A stretch of DNA of 64,000 nt, taken from assembly GCA_017436305.1 (NCBI GenBank), contig JAFSDJ010000075.1, positions 48,193 through 112,192 of the forward strand, given 5' to 3'. Below the pieces are notes generated by a model that saw nothing but the letters and a program-made list of their open reading frames with translations, was not told where the DNA came from and did no database searches. A program made the position numbers and the translations under genes. The stretch comes from Lachnospiraceae bacterium (lineage in GTDB: Bacteria > Bacillota > Clostridia > Lachnospirales > Lachnospiraceae). This document shows, piece after piece, positions 25,503 to 35,762 of the stretch. Numbering within the stretch: position 1 is the stretch's first letter; each line of letters opens with the position of its first letter.

Positions 25503-25871
25503 CTAAAATTCTAAGCCAGCTTCTCTGGCTGCATCTGCTAATGCTGCAATTTTACCCTGATATATAAAGCCGCCTCTATCAAAGACTACTTCTTTAATAC
25601 CTTTTTCTAATGCTTTCTTTGCAATTACTGTGCCTAAGTATGCTGCTGCTTCAACGTCGTTGGTTTTCTTTAACTGAGCTTTTACGTCTTTTTCAAGAGT
25701 AGATGCTGCTACTAATGTGTTTCCAACTGTATCGTCGATAATTTGAGCATACATATGATTATTGCTTCTAAACACAGCCAAACGTGGTCTTTCAGCAGTA
25801 CCTGAAAAACGGTTACGAATTTTTTTGTGTTTTTTAATACGAACTTTTGCTCTTGATTCTTTATTAACCAT
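25503..25871 (-). CDS. rplR: Ribosomal protein L18 (uL18)
   Basis: A 122-aa 5S rRNA-binding protein of the central protuberance. [20 protein letters not shown] and [20 protein letters not shown] are diagnostic. The gene lies 17 bases after rplF. Confidence 0.97.
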   Translation of the reverse strand: MVNKESRAKVRIKKHKKIRNRFSGTAERPRLAVFRSNNHMYAQIIDDTVGNTLVAASTLEKDVKAQLKKTNDVEAAAYLGTVIAKKALEKGIKEVVFDRGGFIYQGKIAALADAAREAGLEF

Positions 25872-25888
25872 CTTGTTACTCTCCTTAT

Positions 25889-26431
25889 CTATTTTTTACC
25901 AGTCTTACCAACTTTACGTCTGATTGTTTCATCAGCATATTTAATACCTTTACCTTTGTATGGTTCAGGTCTTCTCTTATCTCTGATTTCAGCTGCGAAT
26001 TGGCCAACTTTTTCTTTATCAATACCCTTAACGATAATGATGTTCTGTCCTTCTAATACAGTTTCTACTCCTTCTGGATCCTGCATTTCAACCGGATGAG
26101 AATATCCTAAAGATAAGGTTAATGTTTTACCCTGTTTTGCTGCTCTGTAACCAACACCGTTTACTTCCAGTTTCTTTTCGTAACCTTCTGTAACACCAAC
26201 TACCATGTTGTTGATTAAGGTTCTTGTTAAACCGTGTAATGATTTCATTTTCTTTAAATCATTTGGTCTTGTTACAAGGATTTCATTTCCTTCAAGCTTA
26301 ATATCCATTTCAGCAGGTAACACTCTTTCTAATGTTCCCTTTGGACCTTTTACAGTCACTTTATTATTTTCTGCAATTTCAACAGTTACTCCTGCCGGAA
26401 CCGCGATTGGCATTCTTCCTATACGTGACAT
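25889..26431 (-). CDS. rplF: Ribosomal protein L6 (uL6)
   Basis: A 180-aa 50S protein near the factor-binding site with the duplicated L6 fold: [19 protein letters not shown] at the start and [16 protein letters not shown] at the end. The 69-base gap from rpsH includes a hairpin (TCCCTGG 26459-26465 with CCAGGGA 26475-26481) just ahead of the ribosome binding site. Confidence 0.97.
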   Translation of the reverse strand: MSRIGRMPIAVPAGVTVEIAENNKVTVKGPKGTLERVLPAEMDIKLEGNEILVTRPNDLKKMKSLHGLTRTLINNMVVGVTEGYEKKLEVNGVGYRAAKQGKTLTLSLGYSHPVEMQDPEGVETVLEGQNIIIVKGIDKEKVGQFAAEIRDKRRPEPYKGKGIKYADETIRRKVGKTGKK

Positions 26432-26500
26432 GCCCGTACCTCCTATATTTTAGTTTGCTCCCTGGGCAAAAGCGCCAGGGAATTATTTATTTGCTAAAAA

Positions 26501-26902
26501 CTACCAAACGAATGCAAGAACTTCTCCGCCTACGTTAAGCTGTCTAGCTTTTTTATCAGTTACAACGCCTTGATTTGTAGAGATAATAGCTACTCCAAGA
26601 CCACCAAGTACTTTTGGAAGTTCATCCTTGCCTGCGTATACACGAAGACCCGGTTTGGAAATTCTCTTAAGACCTGTAATGATCTTTTCATTTTTGTCCG
26701 CACCATATTTTAAAGTAACACGGATTGTTTTGAAGTTTCCATCTTCTACTAAATCGTATTTTTTAATATAACCTTCATCTAAGAGAATATCAGCAATAGC
26801 AATTTTCATTTTAGATGCAGGAATATCAACTGTATCATGTTTTGCAGTATTTGCATTACGAATTCTTGTAAGCATATCTGCAATTGGATCGCTCATTGTC
26901 AT
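26501..26902 (-). CDS. rpsH: Ribosomal protein S8 (uS8)
   Basis: A 133-aa 16S rRNA-binding protein with [20 protein letters not shown] at the start and the C-terminal [20 protein letters not shown] segment. The ATG at 26902 follows GGAGG by 8 bases. In E. coli S8 represses the spc operon; the same regulation is not demonstrated here. Confidence 0.97.
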   Translation of the reverse strand: MTMSDPIADMLTRIRNANTAKHDTVDIPASKMKIAIADILLDEGYIKKYDLVEDGNFKTIRVTLKYGADKNEKIITGLKRISKPGLRVYAGKDELPKVLGGLGVAIISTNQGVVTDKKARQLNVGGEVLAFVW

Positions 26903-26929
26903 TTCAGTTGCCTCCTTATAATTTCCGGT

Positions 26930-27115
26930 TTACCAGCTTGCTTTTTTAACGCCTGGGATCTGTCCTTTGTATGCTAATTCACGGAAGCAGATTCTGCAAA
27001 TTCCGTATTTTCTTAAATATGCATGTGGACGTCCACAGATTCTGCAACGTGTATATTCTCTTGTGGAGAATTTAGCTTTACGCTGCTGTTTTACTTTCAT
27101 TGCTGTTTTAGCCAT
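26930..27115 (-). CDS. rpsN: Ribosomal protein S14 type Z (uS14), zinc-binding
   Basis: A 61-aa short S14 with [20 protein letters not shown], the four zinc cysteines of the type Z form. It is the housekeeping copy, in the classical place between rplE and rpsH. Confidence 0.97.
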   Translation of the reverse strand: MAKTAMKVKQQRKAKFSTREYTRCRICGRPHAYLRKYGICRICFRELAYKGQIPGVKKASW

Positions 27116-27129
27116 GAATCTTCCTCCTT

Positions 27130-27669
27130 TTATTTTGCAAATGGCATGTTAAATAATGTCAATAATTCACGAGCTTCTTCGTCTGTTTTTGCTGTAGTAA
27201 CAAAAATTACGTCCATACCTCTTACTTTATCTACCTTATCATATTCGATTTCAGGGAAGATAATCTGTTCCTTAATACCAAGTGCATAATTTCCTCTGCC
27301 GTCAAAAGCGTTTGGATTAACACCTCTAAAGTCACGTACACGTGGTAATGCTAAGTTTACTAAACGATCTAAGAACTCATACATTTTTTCACCGCGTAAT
27401 GTAACCTTACATCCAATTGGCATTCCTTCTCTGATTTTGAAGTTCGCTACTGAATTTTTAGCTCTTGTGAGTACCACTTTCTGTCCGGAGATTGTTTCTA
27501 AATCCTTTACAGCTGATTCTAAAACCTTAGCATTGTCTTTTGCTTCACCAACACCCATGTTGATAACGATTTTATCAAGCTTTGGTACTTCCATAATGTT
27601 TTTATATTCAAACTTTTTAATCATAGCATCTACGATTTCGTTTTTATACATATCTTTGAGTCTACTCAC
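27130..27669 (-). CDS. rplE: Ribosomal protein L5 (uL5)
   Basis: A 179-aa 5S rRNA-binding protein of the 50S subunit. [34 protein letters not shown] and the late [20 protein letters not shown] are all typical. It is 24 bases downstream of rplX. Confidence 0.97.
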   Translation of the reverse strand: MSRLKDMYKNEIVDAMIKKFEYKNIMEVPKLDKIVINMGVGEAKDNAKVLESAVKDLETISGQKVVLTRAKNSVANFKIREGMPIGCKVTLRGEKMYEFLDRLVNLALPRVRDFRGVNPNAFDGRGNYALGIKEQIIFPEIEYDKVDKVRGMDVIFVTTAKTDEEARELLTLFNMPFAK

Positions 27670-27693
27670 CTGTTTCGACCTCCTTCCTTAGAA

Positions 27694-28014
27694 TTAATCA
27701 ATTACTTCACCTGTAGATTTTGCATAACGTACTTTTTTACCGTTCTCTTCTTTGAAACCAATTTTGGTTGGTTTACCTTTGTGAAGGTACATAACGTTTG
27801 AAAGATCAATTGGTGCTTCTTTCTGAATAATTCCACCATTCTGATTTGCTGCAGATGGTTTTGTATGCTTAGATACAAGATTTACACCTTCTACAACTAC
27901 TCTATTGTTTTTACGGTCTACAGAAATAACTTTTCCTTCTTTACCTTTGCATTTTACTGCATCGCCGACCATAACTTTAACTGTATCGCCTTTTTTAATT
28001 TTCATTGTTGCCAT
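27694..28014 (-). CDS. rplX: Ribosomal protein L24 (uL24)
   Basis: A 106-aa early-assembly 50S protein with a KOW motif ([20 protein letters not shown]) and ending in a [10 protein letters not shown] tail. The ATG at 28014 is 8 bases after GGAGG. An internal ATG three codons later is less likely. Confidence 0.97.
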   Translation of the reverse strand: MATMKIKKGDTVKVMVGDAVKCKGKEGKVISVDRKNNRVVVEGVNLVSKHTKPSAANQNGGIIQKEAPIDLSNVMYLHKGKPTKIGFKEENGKKVRYAKSTGEVID

Positions 28015-28026
28015 AGGGTTAACCTC

Positions 28027-28395
28027 CTATAATACTTCCGGAGCCAGGGAAACAATTTTCATGAATTGTTTATCACGAAGCTCTCTTGCTACTGGTCCAA
28101 AAATACGAGTTCCTCTTGGTGTCTTGTCATCTTTGATGATAACAGCAGCATTTTCGTCAAATTTAATATAAGAACCGTCTTTACGACGAGCGCCCTTTAC
28201 AGTACGTACAACTACGGCTTTTACAACGTCACCTTTTTTTACAACACCGCCTGGTGTTGCATCTTTAACAGTAGCAACGATGATATCGCCGATGTTTGCA
28301 TATCTTCTTGTAGAACCGCCCATAACTCTGATACATAATAATTCTTTTGCACCGGTGTTATCAGCAACTCTCAATCTACTTTCTTGTTGTATCAT
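28027..28395 (-). CDS. rplN: Ribosomal protein L14 (uL14)
   Basis: A 122-aa 50S interface protein, near-invariant in sequence: [20 protein letters not shown] and [20 protein letters not shown]. The gene is 18 bases after rpsQ. Confidence 0.98.
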   Translation of the reverse strand: MIQQESRLRVADNTGAKELLCIRVMGGSTRRYANIGDIIVATVKDATPGGVVKKGDVVKAVVVRTVKGARRKDGSYIKFDENAAVIIKDDKTPRGTRIFGPVARELRDKQFMKIVSLAPEVL

Positions 28396-28413
28396 GCTAA
28401 TAATCCTCCTGCA

Positions 28414-28668
28414 CTATTTAACTTTCTCAACGATTTCCACAAGTCTCCATCTTTTATCTTTAGATAAAGGTCTTGTTTCCATAACTTTTACTGTATCTCC
28501 GATGTTGCATTCATTATTTTCGTCATGAGCTTTTAATTTATAAGTTCTCTTTACGATTTTGTTGTAAAGTGGATGCTTTACGTGGTCTTCAACTGCAACA
28601 ACGATTGTTTTCTGCATTTTATTGCTTACGACCTTACCGGTACGTGTTTTTCTTAAATTTCTTTCCAC
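28414..28668 (-). CDS. rpsQ: Ribosomal protein S17 (uS17)
   Basis: An 84-aa primary 16S rRNA-binding protein with an OB fold: [20 protein letters not shown] and [18 protein letters not shown]. It is 36 bases downstream of rpmC. Confidence 0.97.
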   Translation of the reverse strand: MERNLRKTRTGKVVSNKMQKTIVVAVEDHVKHPLYNKIVKRTYKLKAHDENNECNIGDTVKVMETRPLSKDKRWRLVEIVEKVK

Positions 28669-28704
28669 GGTTTTGACTCCTTTCTAACGTTTCTTAACCT
28701 GTTA

Positions 28705-28914
28705 TTATTCTGCAACTTTAGCCTTTTCAGTAATGACTGTCTGAATTCTAGCAATATTTCTTCTTACTTCTTTGATTCTGCTAGTATTATCTAATTGATT
28801 GGTTGCATTCTGGAATCTCAAATTGAAAAGTTCTTTTTTAGCAGCTACTAATTCTTCCGCTAATTCTGCAGCTGATTTTTTCTTTAAATCTTCTACAAAT
28901 TTATTAGTTTTCAT
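28705..28914 (-). CDS. rpmC: Ribosomal protein L29 (uL29)
   Basis: A 69-aa coiled 50S protein at the tunnel exit, a docking place for trigger factor and [23 protein letters not shown] and [17 protein letters not shown] are typical. The start at 28914 lies inside the end of rplP: ATGAAAACTAA contains the rplP stop, an 11-base overlap, which implies coupled translation. Longer in-frame starts upstream would run far into rplP and are rejected. Confidence 0.96.
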   Translation of the reverse strand: MKTNKFVEDLKKKSAAELAEELVAAKKELFNLRFQNATNQLDNTSRIKEVRRNIARIQTVITEKAKVAE

Positions 28915-29341
28915 TTGATACACCGCCTTCCAAATCTGCTTTAGAAACAATTTTACATTTACATGGAAGCTTGTGTGTTGCAAGACGTAATGCTTCTCTT
29001 GCTGTTTCTTCAGCTACACCTGAGATTTCGAACATTACACGTCCTGGTTTCACAACTGCTACCCAGTATTCTAAGGTACCTTTACCGGAACCCATACGAG
29101 TTTCTGCTGGTTTAGTAGTTACAGGTTTGTCTGGGAAAATCTTAATCCAAACTTTACCACCACGTTTGATATAACGTGTCATAGCAATACGGGCTGCTTC
29201 AATCTGGTTAGAACGAATCCAGCATGGCTCCATAGCCACAATACCGTATTCACCATAGCTAATTGTATTTCCTCTAGTCGCTTTTCCTGTCATGCTTCCG
29301 CGGAACTGTTTACGACGTTTCACTCTTTTAGGCATTAACAT
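28904..29341 (-). CDS. rplP: Ribosomal protein L16 (uL16)
   Basis: A 145-aa 50S protein by the A-site tRNA elbow. [15 protein letters not shown], the [13 protein letters not shown]-type segment (here [20 protein letters not shown]) and [19 protein letters not shown] are diagnostic. Its ATG overlaps the rpsC stop by one base (TAATG), and it overlaps rpmC by 11 bases. Confidence 0.97.
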   Translation of the reverse strand: MLMPKRVKRRKQFRGSMTGKATRGNTISYGEYGIVAMEPCWIRSNQIEAARIAMTRYIKRGGKVWIKIFPDKPVTTKPAETRMGSGKGTLEYWVAVVKPGRVMFEISGVAEETAREALRLATHKLPCKCKIVSKADLEGGVSNEN

Positions 29342-29997
29342 TATTTATCGCTCCCTTCCTTATTTCCTTTAGTAGGAAGTACCTCGCCTTTGTAAACCCA
29401 AACCTTAACACCGATTTTACCGTAGGTTGTGTCTGCTTCAGCGAATCCATAGTCAATATCTGCACGAAGTGTCTGAAGTGGAATAGTACCTTCACTATAG
29501 AACTCTGTACGAGCCATATCAGCACCACCAAGACGTCCTGAGCAAGCAGCTTTGATACCAAGTGCTCCGGCTTTCATTGTTCTGCTCATGCAGGATTTCA
29601 TAGCTCTTCTGAAAGATACACGATTTTCTAACTGAAGTGCAATGTTTTCTGCAACTAACTGTGCATCTTTGTCTGGTCTCTTAATTTCTTTAATGTCTAC
29701 TAATACTTTCTTGTCTGTTAATTTAGAAAGTTCTTTCTTAGTAACTTCGATTTCTGCACCGCCTTTACCGATTACAACGCCTGGCTTAGCTGTGTAGATG
29801 ATTACTTTTACTCTGTCAGATGCTCTTTCGATCTCAATCTTAGAAACACCTGCGCTGTATAATTTCTTCTTAAGGTATGTTCTGATATTATAGTCTTCTA
29901 CTAAGAAATCTGCAAAATCAGCATCAGCATACCATTTGGAATCCCAATCTTTAATAACGCCGACTCTTAAGCCGTGAGGATTAACTTTCTGTCCCAT
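29341..29997 (-). CDS. rpsC: Ribosomal protein S3 (uS3)
   Basis: A 218-aa 30S protein at the mRNA entry site with a KH domain ([20 protein letters not shown]) and the C-terminal [18 protein letters not shown]. The gene is 11 bases downstream of rplV and translationally coupled to rplP. Confidence 0.98.
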   Translation of the reverse strand: MGQKVNPHGLRVGVIKDWDSKWYADADFADFLVEDYNIRTYLKKKLYSAGVSKIEIERASDRVKVIIYTAKPGVVIGKGGAEIEVTKKELSKLTDKKVLVDIKEIKRPDKDAQLVAENIALQLENRVSFRRAMKSCMSRTMKAGALGIKAACSGRLGGADMARTEFYSEGTIPLQTLRADIDYGFAEADTTYGKIGVKVWVYKGEVLPTKGNKEGSDK

Positions 29998-30008
29998 TAC
30001 TTTTCCTC

Positions 30009-30395
30009 CTATCTTTCATCAAGCACAACTGTAATGTGGCTCATTCTCTTTTCGATTCTGTAAGCTCTACCCTGTGCTCTTGGTCTTACTCTCTTCATTG
30101 TAGGACCTTTGTTTGCATAACATTCAGCAATATAAAGGTTTTCTGCGTTCATTCCATTATTGTTTTCTGCGTTTGCGATTGCTGATTGTAATAATTTCTT
30201 AATAATACTTGAAGCATATCTTGGATTGTACTCTAAGATACCTAATGCAGTCTGTACATCTTTGCCTCTGATGGCATCTAATACGAAACATGCCTTCTGA
30301 ACGGATACTCTCGCGTAAGATAATTTTGCGCTTGGTCTTGTATCCTTCTGTGCATTTCTTTCTCTTTTAATTTGGGATCTATGTCCTTTTGCCAT
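30009..30395 (-). CDS. rplV: Ribosomal protein L22 (uL22)
   Basis: A 128-aa 50S protein whose beta hairpin lines the exit tunnel. [20 protein letters not shown] and the hairpin part [20 protein letters not shown] are visible, without the deletions known from macrolide-resistant mutants. It is 21 bases after rpsS. Confidence 0.97.
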   Translation of the reverse strand: MAKGHRSQIKRERNAQKDTRPSAKLSYARVSVQKACFVLDAIRGKDVQTALGILEYNPRYASSIIKKLLQSAIANAENNNGMNAENLYIAECYANKGPTMKRVRPRAQGRAYRIEKRMSHITVVLDER

Positions 30396-30416
30396 GGATG
30401 AAACCTCCTTTCAAAA

Positions 30417-30698
30417 TTATCTTACTTTTGATTTCTTTTCGTCTTTTCCATGTCCTCTATAAGTTCTGGTTGCAACAAATTCGCCTAATTTGTGTCCAAC
30501 CATGTCTTCTGTTACATATACAGGAACGTGTTTTCTTCCGTCGTGTACTGCGATTGTATGTCCAACAAATGATGGGAAAATCGTAGAACGGCGGGACCAA
30601 GTTTTGATTACTTGTTTATTTCCTGCTTCGTTCATAGCGTCTACTTTTTTCAGTAAGCTTTTGTCAGCGAATGGTCCTTTTTTAAGTGATCTAGCCAT
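30417..30698 (-). CDS. rpsS: Ribosomal protein S19 (uS19)
   Basis: A 93-aa 30S head protein. [40 protein letters not shown] and [19 protein letters not shown] are near-invariant. It is 11 bases after rplB. Confidence 0.98.
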   Translation of the reverse strand: MARSLKKGPFADKSLLKKVDAMNEAGNKQVIKTWSRRSTIFPSFVGHTIAVHDGRKHVPVYVTEDMVGHKLGEFVATRTYRGHGKDEKKSKVR

Positions 30699-30709
30699 TT
30701 CTTCTCCTC

Positions 30710-31552
30710 CTATTTAAATGATCTACCGTCTCTTCTTCTTACGATTAACTTGTTAGATTGTTTATTTTTCTTACGAGTCTTAAGTCCAAGAGCTGGTTTA
30801 CCCCAAGGTGTACATGGACCTGGACGACCAATACCGGTCTTTCCTTCACCACCACCGTGTGGATGGTCATTAGGGTTCATAACAGAACCACGAACTGTAG
30901 GTCTGATACCCATGTTACGTTTACGTCCTGCTTTACCGATGTTGATTAAGTTGTGATCTCCATTTCCTACCACACCAATAGAAGCTCTACAATTGATTGG
31001 TACCATTCTCATTTCGCCTGAAGGCAAACGAAGTGTTGCATACTTACCTTCTTTAGCCATTAACTGTGCGCTGTTACCAGCTGAACGAACTAACTGTCCG
31101 CCTTTTCCAGGATATAACTCAATGTTGTGTACCTGAGTACCTACCGGAATATTTGCAAGTGGTAAGCAGTTACCAACTTTAATTTCAGCTGTTTCACCGT
31201 TCATAACCTTCATTCCATCTGTTAAACCTTCCGGAGCGATGATATATGCTTTTTCACCATCTGCGTAGCAGATAAGTGCGATGTTTGCTGTTCTGTTTGG
31301 ATCGTATTCAACACCGATTACAGTTGCCGGAATACCATCTTTATTTCTCTTGAAATCAATGATTCTATATTTTCTTCTAGAACCGCCTCCGCGGTGTCTT
31401 ACAGTAATTTTACCCTGATTGTTACGACCAGCTTTTTGGTTTTTGGAAACACAAAGTGATTTTTCAGGAGTTGTTTTTGTAATTTCAGAAAAATCAGAAC
31501 CAGTCATATTTCTTCTGGAAGGTGTATATGGGTTATATGTCTTAATTCCCAT
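30710..31552 (-). CDS. rplB: Ribosomal protein L2 (uL2)
   Basis: A 280-aa 50S protein needed for subunit joining and peptidyl transfer. It has the SGRN-like start [40 protein letters not shown] and the conserved [20 protein letters not shown] loop with the functional histidine. The gap from rplW is 66 bases. Confidence 0.98.
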   Translation of the reverse strand: MGIKTYNPYTPSRRNMTGSDFSEITKTTPEKSLCVSKNQKAGRNNQGKITVRHRGGGSRRKYRIIDFKRNKDGIPATVIGVEYDPNRTANIALICYADGEKAYIIAPEGLTDGMKVMNGETAEIKVGNCLPLANIPVGTQVHNIELYPGKGGQLVRSAGNSAQLMAKEGKYATLRLPSGEMRMVPINCRASIGVVGNGDHNLINIGKAGRKRNMGIRPTVRGSVMNPNDHPHGGGEGKTGIGRPGPCTPWGKPALGLKTRKKNKQSNKLIVRRRDGRSFK

Positions 31553-31618
31553 GATTATTTCTCCTTTCGGTTGTTTTATTGTCGTACTTTACTGTACATA
31601 CTTGCTAGCACCTTGTTC

Positions 31619-31918
31619 TTACAGACCTGCGAAGATTTCAATATCTTTGCTTTCTTCTGTTAACTGAACAATTGCTTTCTTTGTCTTAGCAGTTTTACCA
31701 ACTACCATGCCACGTCTTTTCTTCTTTCCATCCATGTTCATGGTGTTAACATTTTTCACTTTTGCTCCTTCGAACATTTTCTCAACTGCTTCTTTAATCT
31801 GAGTTTTATTTGCTTCCGGATGAACTAAGAAAGTGTATTTCTTTTCTGCCATACCAGACATACTTTTTTCTGTAATCACTGGTTTGAGGATTACATCATA
31901 ATATTGAATAGCTGCCAT
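31619..31918 (-). CDS. rplW: Ribosomal protein L23 (uL23)
   Basis: A 99-aa 50S protein at the tunnel exit. [38 protein letters not shown] and [17 protein letters not shown] are typical. The start overlaps the rplD stop by one base (TAATG). Confidence 0.97.
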   Translation of the reverse strand: MAAIQYYDVILKPVITEKSMSGMAEKKYTFLVHPEANKTQIKEAVEKMFEGAKVKNVNTMNMDGKKKRRGMVVGKTAKTKKAIVQLTEESKDIEIFAGL

Positions 31919-32538
31919 TATGCGTACACCTCCTCAATTTTCTTAACGGAATCCTTTGTAAGAACAACGGTTCCTGCTTTCATAATATCGTATACATTGA
32001 TTGTGCTTGTAGAAGCTGTCTGAATTGTAGGAATATTTCTTGCACTTAATACTACATTCTGATCATTTCCATCAATTACTACCAATGCTTTTGATACATT
32101 TAAGTTATCCATAACCTGTTTGAAGTTCTTAGTTTTGATTTCATCAAATTTAAGCTCATCAACAACGATTAATTTGTTTTCCTGTACTCTGCTTGTAAGA
32201 GCTGATTTTAAAGCTGCTCTCTTTTCTTTCTTATTTAATTTGAAAGAATAATCTCTTGGTGTTGGAGCGAACACAACTCCGCCTCCTGCCCATTGTGGAG
32301 ATCTTGTTGAACCCTGTCTTGCATGACCTGTTCCTTTTTGTCTCCAAGGTTTTCTTCCGCCACCGGATACTTCAGAACGTGTTTTTGCTTTCTGTGTTCC
32401 CTGACGATTGTTTGCAAGCTGTTGAACAACTGCCATGTGTACTAAATGTTCATTTACTTCAACACCGAATACAGCATCGCTTAAGTCGATTTTTTCAACT
32501 TCTTTGCCTTCCATATTATAAACAGATACGTTTGCCAT
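31918..32538 (-). CDS. rplD: Ribosomal protein L4 (uL4)
   Basis: A 206-aa 50S protein with the tunnel loop segment [20 protein letters not shown]. In enterobacteria L4 also represses the S10 operon through its leader; whether it does so here is unknown, though the operon has a long structured leader. It is 25 bases after rplC. Confidence 0.98.
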   Translation of the reverse strand: MANVSVYNMEGKEVEKIDLSDAVFGVEVNEHLVHMAVVQQLANNRQGTQKAKTRSEVSGGGRKPWRQKGTGHARQGSTRSPQWAGGGVVFAPTPRDYSFKLNKKEKRAALKSALTSRVQENKLIVVDELKFDEIKTKNFKQVMDNLNVSKALVVIDGNDQNVVLSARNIPTIQTASTSTINVYDIMKAGTVVLTKDSVKKIEEVYA

Positions 32539-32563
32539 CTGAATGGTCCTCCTTTCATCCTAA

Positions 32564-33247
32564 TTAAGCTTCAGCCTTAGTAGTTTCTTTAATTGTTACC
32601 AAAGCTTTTTTAGGTCCTGGTACTGCACCTTTTACTAAAAGTAAATTCTGTTCTGCATCTACTCTTACTACTTCAAGGTTTTTGATTGTAACCTTTTTGC
32701 AACCCATATGTCCTGGCATCTTTTTGCCTTTAAATACTTTTGAAGGGCTTGAACATGCACCATTGGAACCTGCATGACGGTGGAATTTAGAACCGTGAGC
32801 CATAGGTCCTCTGGACTGTCCATGTCTCTTAATAGCACCCTGGAAACCTTTACCTTTGCTGATTGCAGTAGCATCAACTTTGTCTCCGTTTTCAAAGATA
32901 TCAGCTTTGATTTCCTGAGCTAATGCGTATTCTTCTGCGTTTTCGAATTTGAATTCTCTAACGTATCTCTTAGAAGAAACACCTGCTTTTTCAAAGTGAC
33001 CTTTCTGTGCTTTGTTCACACCATGTCTGTGAATTACTTCTTTTTTACCGTTCTTGTCTTTGTTGATGATTTTGTCTTTTTTGTCAACAAATCCAACCTG
33101 AACTGCGCTGTAACCATCGTTGTCAATTGTCTTAACCTGAGTCACAACACATGGTCCTGCCTGAAGAACAGTAACAGGGATTAATGTACCGTCTTCATTG
33201 AAGATTTGAGTCATTCCGACTTTTGTTGCTAAAATAGCTTTCTTCAT
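32564..33247 (-). CDS. rplC: Ribosomal protein L3 (uL3)
   Basis: A 227-aa 50S protein near the peptidyl transferase centre. [20 protein letters not shown] and [20 protein letters not shown] with KMPGHMG are diagnostic. It is about 15-20 residues longer than the usual form because of a lysine-rich insertion around residues 55-80 ([16 protein letters not shown]). The 142-base gap from rpsJ contains a hairpin-prone stretch but no gene. Confidence 0.97.
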   Translation of the reverse strand: MKKAILATKVGMTQIFNEDGTLIPVTVLQAGPCVVTQVKTIDNDGYSAVQVGFVDKKDKIINKDKNGKKEVIHRHGVNKAQKGHFEKAGVSSKRYVREFKFENAEEYALAQEIKADIFENGDKVDATAISKGKGFQGAIKRHGQSRGPMAHGSKFHRHAGSNGACSSPSKVFKGKKMPGHMGCKKVTIKNLEVVRVDAEQNLLLVKGAVPGPKKALVTIKETTKAEA

Positions 33248-33389
33248 TGTGTTACCTCCTTGTTTCTACAGCGGAACGAGTCATAAGCTTTCGCCTCGTC
33301 GTTCATACTAGATCCAGGTAATATAAGTGGAACGCTTTTCGTTGCTTCTATATCAACCAATTAAGGATCATAGTCTGTTTTGTTACTGA

Positions 33390-33707
33390 TTAGTTGTTTT
33401 TCATTTTGATGCCGATGTACACACCTGCTGGCATCTCAAGTCTCTGTAATGCATCAACTGTTTTTGCTGTTGGTGCAATCACATCGATCAGTCTCTTGTG
33501 TGTTCTCTGTTCGAACTGTTCTCTGGAATCTTTGTACTTGTGAGTAGCTCTTAAGATTGTAACAACTTCCTTCTTTGTTGGAAGTGGTACAGGTCCGCTC
33601 ACCTGTGATCCGTTCTTTTTAACTGTTTCGATGATTTTCTTTGCTGAAGCATCAACTAACTGATGTTCATAGGCTTTAAGTGTAATTCTCATTACTTGAC
33701 TTGCCAT
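33390..33707 (-). CDS. rpsJ: Ribosomal protein S10 (uS10)
   Basis: A 105-aa 30S head protein that is also a transcription antitermination factor with Nus[41 protein letters not shown] and the C-terminal [13 protein letters not shown] are diagnostic. The ATG at 33707 (MASQVMRIT) follows GGAGG by about 11 bases, slightly long, so the start could be MRIT five codons later, but that has no site of its own. It is the first gene of the superoperon. Confidence 0.97.
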   Translation of the reverse strand: MASQVMRITLKAYEHQLVDASAKKIIETVKKNGSQVSGPVPLPTKKEVVTILRATHKYKDSREQFEQRTHKRLIDVIAPTAKTVDALQRLEMPAGVYIGIKMKNN

Positions 33708-33947
33708 AAAAAAAGTCGCCTCCTTTTCGCACTTTTGTTTCTTTAAGTACGACAAGCGGTGACTGTACACTCTCCCGTGTGTGTCCTAAGAACTTTCACA
33801 CGTTGTTTCTGCCCCTTTTAGCAGACGTTAAATTTTGTACAGTGACTTGTCGTCAGTTTCCTAACTTGACATTCGCTCCACGGAAAACCTGCAATTTCTT
33901 TTAGAATTTGCAGCAACCTCACGCTTCATTGCTATCATGCCACAGCA
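33708..33947 (-). promoter_or_regulatory. Long structured leader of the S10 superoperon
   Basis: About 240 untranslated bases lie between the predicted transcription start and rpsJ. A long stem pairs 33750-33769 with 33836-33852 (CGACAAG and ACTGTACA segments). Inside it are two hairpins, one pairing CGTGTGTG with CACACG (33775-33802) and one pairing TCTGC with GCAGA. Nearer the 5' end, CTGCAAATT and AAATTGCAG form another hairpin. The multi-branched architecture suggests a ribosomal-protein-binding leader. I cannot assign it to a named RNA family. Confidence 0.55.
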
Positions 33948-33953
33948 ATTGCT

Positions 33954-33982
33954 AGTATACATGAGAAAAAGGGGTTTTGCAA
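33954..33982 (-). promoter_or_regulatory. Promoter of the S10 superoperon
   Basis: On the minus strand TTGCAA (33977-33982) and TATACT (33954-33959) are 17 bases apart. The -35 lies in a hairpin AAAAGGGG/CCCCTTTT (33967-33990). Transcription would start near 33947 and give the long leader. Confidence 0.72.
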
Positions 33983-34078
33983 CCCCTTTTCAAAAAAAAT
34001 TGTTCTTTTTTTCATACAATCTTCATTTTTAAGTACTTTTTAGATATTTTAGTATTTTCCTTATTTCTCCATTCCTCA

Positions 34079-34107
34079 TTGAATTTTTCTTCTATATAAA
34101 ATATAAT
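34079..34107 (+). promoter_or_regulatory. Promoter of the methyltransferase gene
   Basis: TTGAAT (34079-34084) and TATAAT (34102-34107) are spaced by 17 bases on the plus strand, about 85 bases before the start codon. Confidence 0.7.
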
Positions 34108-34193
34108 GGTAACAGTTTAACCATTTACATAATGAACGAATCATATGTGCAAATTTATAATTTTCATAATAAAAAAAAAGGAGAACTACCACT

Positions 34194-35054
34194 ATGTGGA
34201 TTGCAGATAATTGGAAAGATTATGAAGTATTAGATACATCTTCAGGAGAAAAGTGTGAGCGTTGGGGAGATTATATTTTAGTTAGACCTGATCCACAGGT
34301 TATTTGGACAACCCCTCACAATCATCCGGCATGGAAACAAAAAAACGGCCATTACCACCGTAGTTCCAAAGGTGGTGGCGAATGGGAATTTTTTGATTTA
34401 CCAAATGAATGGTCCATTCGCTACAGAGAGCTTACCTTCCATTTAAAACCATTCAGCTTTAAGCATACAGGCTTATTTCCGGAACAGGCAGTAAACTGGG
34501 ACTGGTGTGCAGAAAAAATTAAAAATGCCGGCAAACCTGTGAAGGTGTTAAATCTGTTTGCATATACAGGTGGTGCCACTTTATCTGCTGCTGCAGCCGG
34601 CGCTGCTGTTACTCATGTGGATGCTTCCAAGGGCATGGTTAGCTGGGCTAAAGAGAATGCCGCTGCCTCAGGACTTTCCGACGCACCAATCCGCTGGCTG
34701 GTGGATGATTGCGTGAAGTTTGTAGAGCGTGAAATCCGCCGGGGAAACACTTATGATGGCATTATTATGGATCCACCTTCTTATGGCAGAGGGCCAAAAG
34801 GAGAAATCTGGAAAATTGAAGACAGTATTTTCCCATTTATTGAGCTTTGTACAAAAATACTTTCAAAAGATGCTATTTTCTTTTTAATCAACTCTTATAC
34901 TACCGGTTTACAGCCTGCTGTTTTATCCTATATGATGAATACGGCTATTACAAAAAAATGGGGTGGTACGGTAGAAGCTTCTGAAATCGGACTTCCGGTT
35001 ACCGGAAACGGATTAGTGCTTCCTTGTGGTGCTTCCGGTCGTTGGTGTAAATAA
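34194..35054 (+). CDS. Class I SAM-dependent methyltransferase, RlmI-like
   Basis: A 286-aa protein with the SAM-binding motif I VLNLFAYTGGATLSAAAAGA, then THVDASKGMVSWAKENA and the catalytic-region motif MDPPSYGRG. NLFAYTG and DPPS(Y/F)G are typical of 23S rRNA methyltransferases of the RlmI/RlmK group, so an RNA target is likely; the position modified cannot be told. The N-terminal 100 residues have a small beta-rich domain without a clear PUA signature. GGAGAA precedes the ATG. Single gene with its own promoter and terminator, divergent from the S10 operon. Confidence 0.85.
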   Translation: MWIADNWKDYEVLDTSSGEKCERWGDYILVRPDPQVIWTTPHNHPAWKQKNGHYHRSSKGGGEWEFFDLPNEWSIRYRELTFHLKPFSFKHTGLFPEQAVNWDWCAEKIKNAGKPVKVLNLFAYTGGATLSAAAAGAAVTHVDASKGMVSWAKENAAASGLSDAPIRWLVDDCVKFVEREIRRGNTYDGIIMDPPSYGRGPKGEIWKIEDSIFPFIELCTKILSKDAIFFLINSYTTGLQPAVLSYMMNTAITKKWGGTVEASEIGLPVTGNGLVLPCGASGRWCK

Positions 35055-35129
35055 ATAATACTTGTTATATGCAGATCATATGCCGCTTTCACAGCACAAA
35101 AATTCACAGATAAACTTATTATATATGTG

Positions 35130-35160
35130 AAAAAGGAGAACTTTAACTGTTCTCCTTTTT
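35130..35160. terminator. Bidirectional terminator
   Basis: AAAAAGGAGAAC (35130-35141) pairs perfectly with GTTCTCCTTTTT (35149-35160) with a 7-base loop. It can stop the plus-strand methyltransferase and the convergent minus-strand gene. Confidence 0.9.
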
Positions 35161-35193
35161 CAATGTGTATTTTTATTGGGTTTCTATTTCTTA

Positions 35194-35583
35194 TTAATAA
35201 TATGATCCTGCACTTGTTAAACCCGTGAACATTGCCGCACCAAATACAACAAACATAATGATGTATAAAACAATAAAAACCGCCATTATGATCAACTGTA
35301 CTTTGCAGTAATTGGATTTACTCTTTTTCTCATTTTTGCTAAACGCCCATACAAACAACATAATAATGTTTACACATGGAACCATCATGATTAAGTATAA
35401 AATTACCCATTCGCCGATAGACACCGGTTCTTCTAAGCCGTCATATGCATTTCTCGGTGTGTCCATTGGGCCATTATAGGTTGGTGCTACAAATGGCTGA
35501 TCGTTAAAATTGTTTGAAACCGGCTGATTTGAAAATGAACTTTCAAAGCCGCTATTCATGTCATTGAAATTATTGTTATCCAT
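35194..35583 (-). CDS. Small membrane protein with disordered Asn-rich N-terminus
   Basis: A 129-aa protein starting MDNNNFNDMNSGFESSFSNQ. The first 55 residues are rich in Asn, Ser, Phe and Pro and probably unfolded; two membrane helices follow (WVILYLIMMVPCVNIIMLFV and VQLIIMAVFIVLYIIMFVVF). This arrangement is common in Lachnospiraceae but its function is not known to me. AGGGAGG precedes the ATG at 35583; the in-frame upstream extension has no such site. Confidence 0.75.
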   Translation of the reverse strand: MDNNNFNDMNSGFESSFSNQPVSNNFNDQPFVAPTYNGPMDTPRNAYDGLEEPVSIGEWVILYLIMMVPCVNIIMLFVWAFSKNEKKSKSNYCKVQLIIMAVFIVLYIIMFVVFGAAMFTGLTSAGSYY

Positions 35584-35762
35584 AAAATTTCCTCCCTTTT
35601 TACTTCTTACTGTCAAACAACTCACTTTAAGAATAATTGCTTTTTCATAAGAATTTTCTTTTTTTTGCAAATAAATACTATGTAAACATAGCACAATTTA
35701 GAAGTAGAGGCAAGTAAAAATATATATTTTCTACAAATATCTATCTTTTATTATGACATTAG

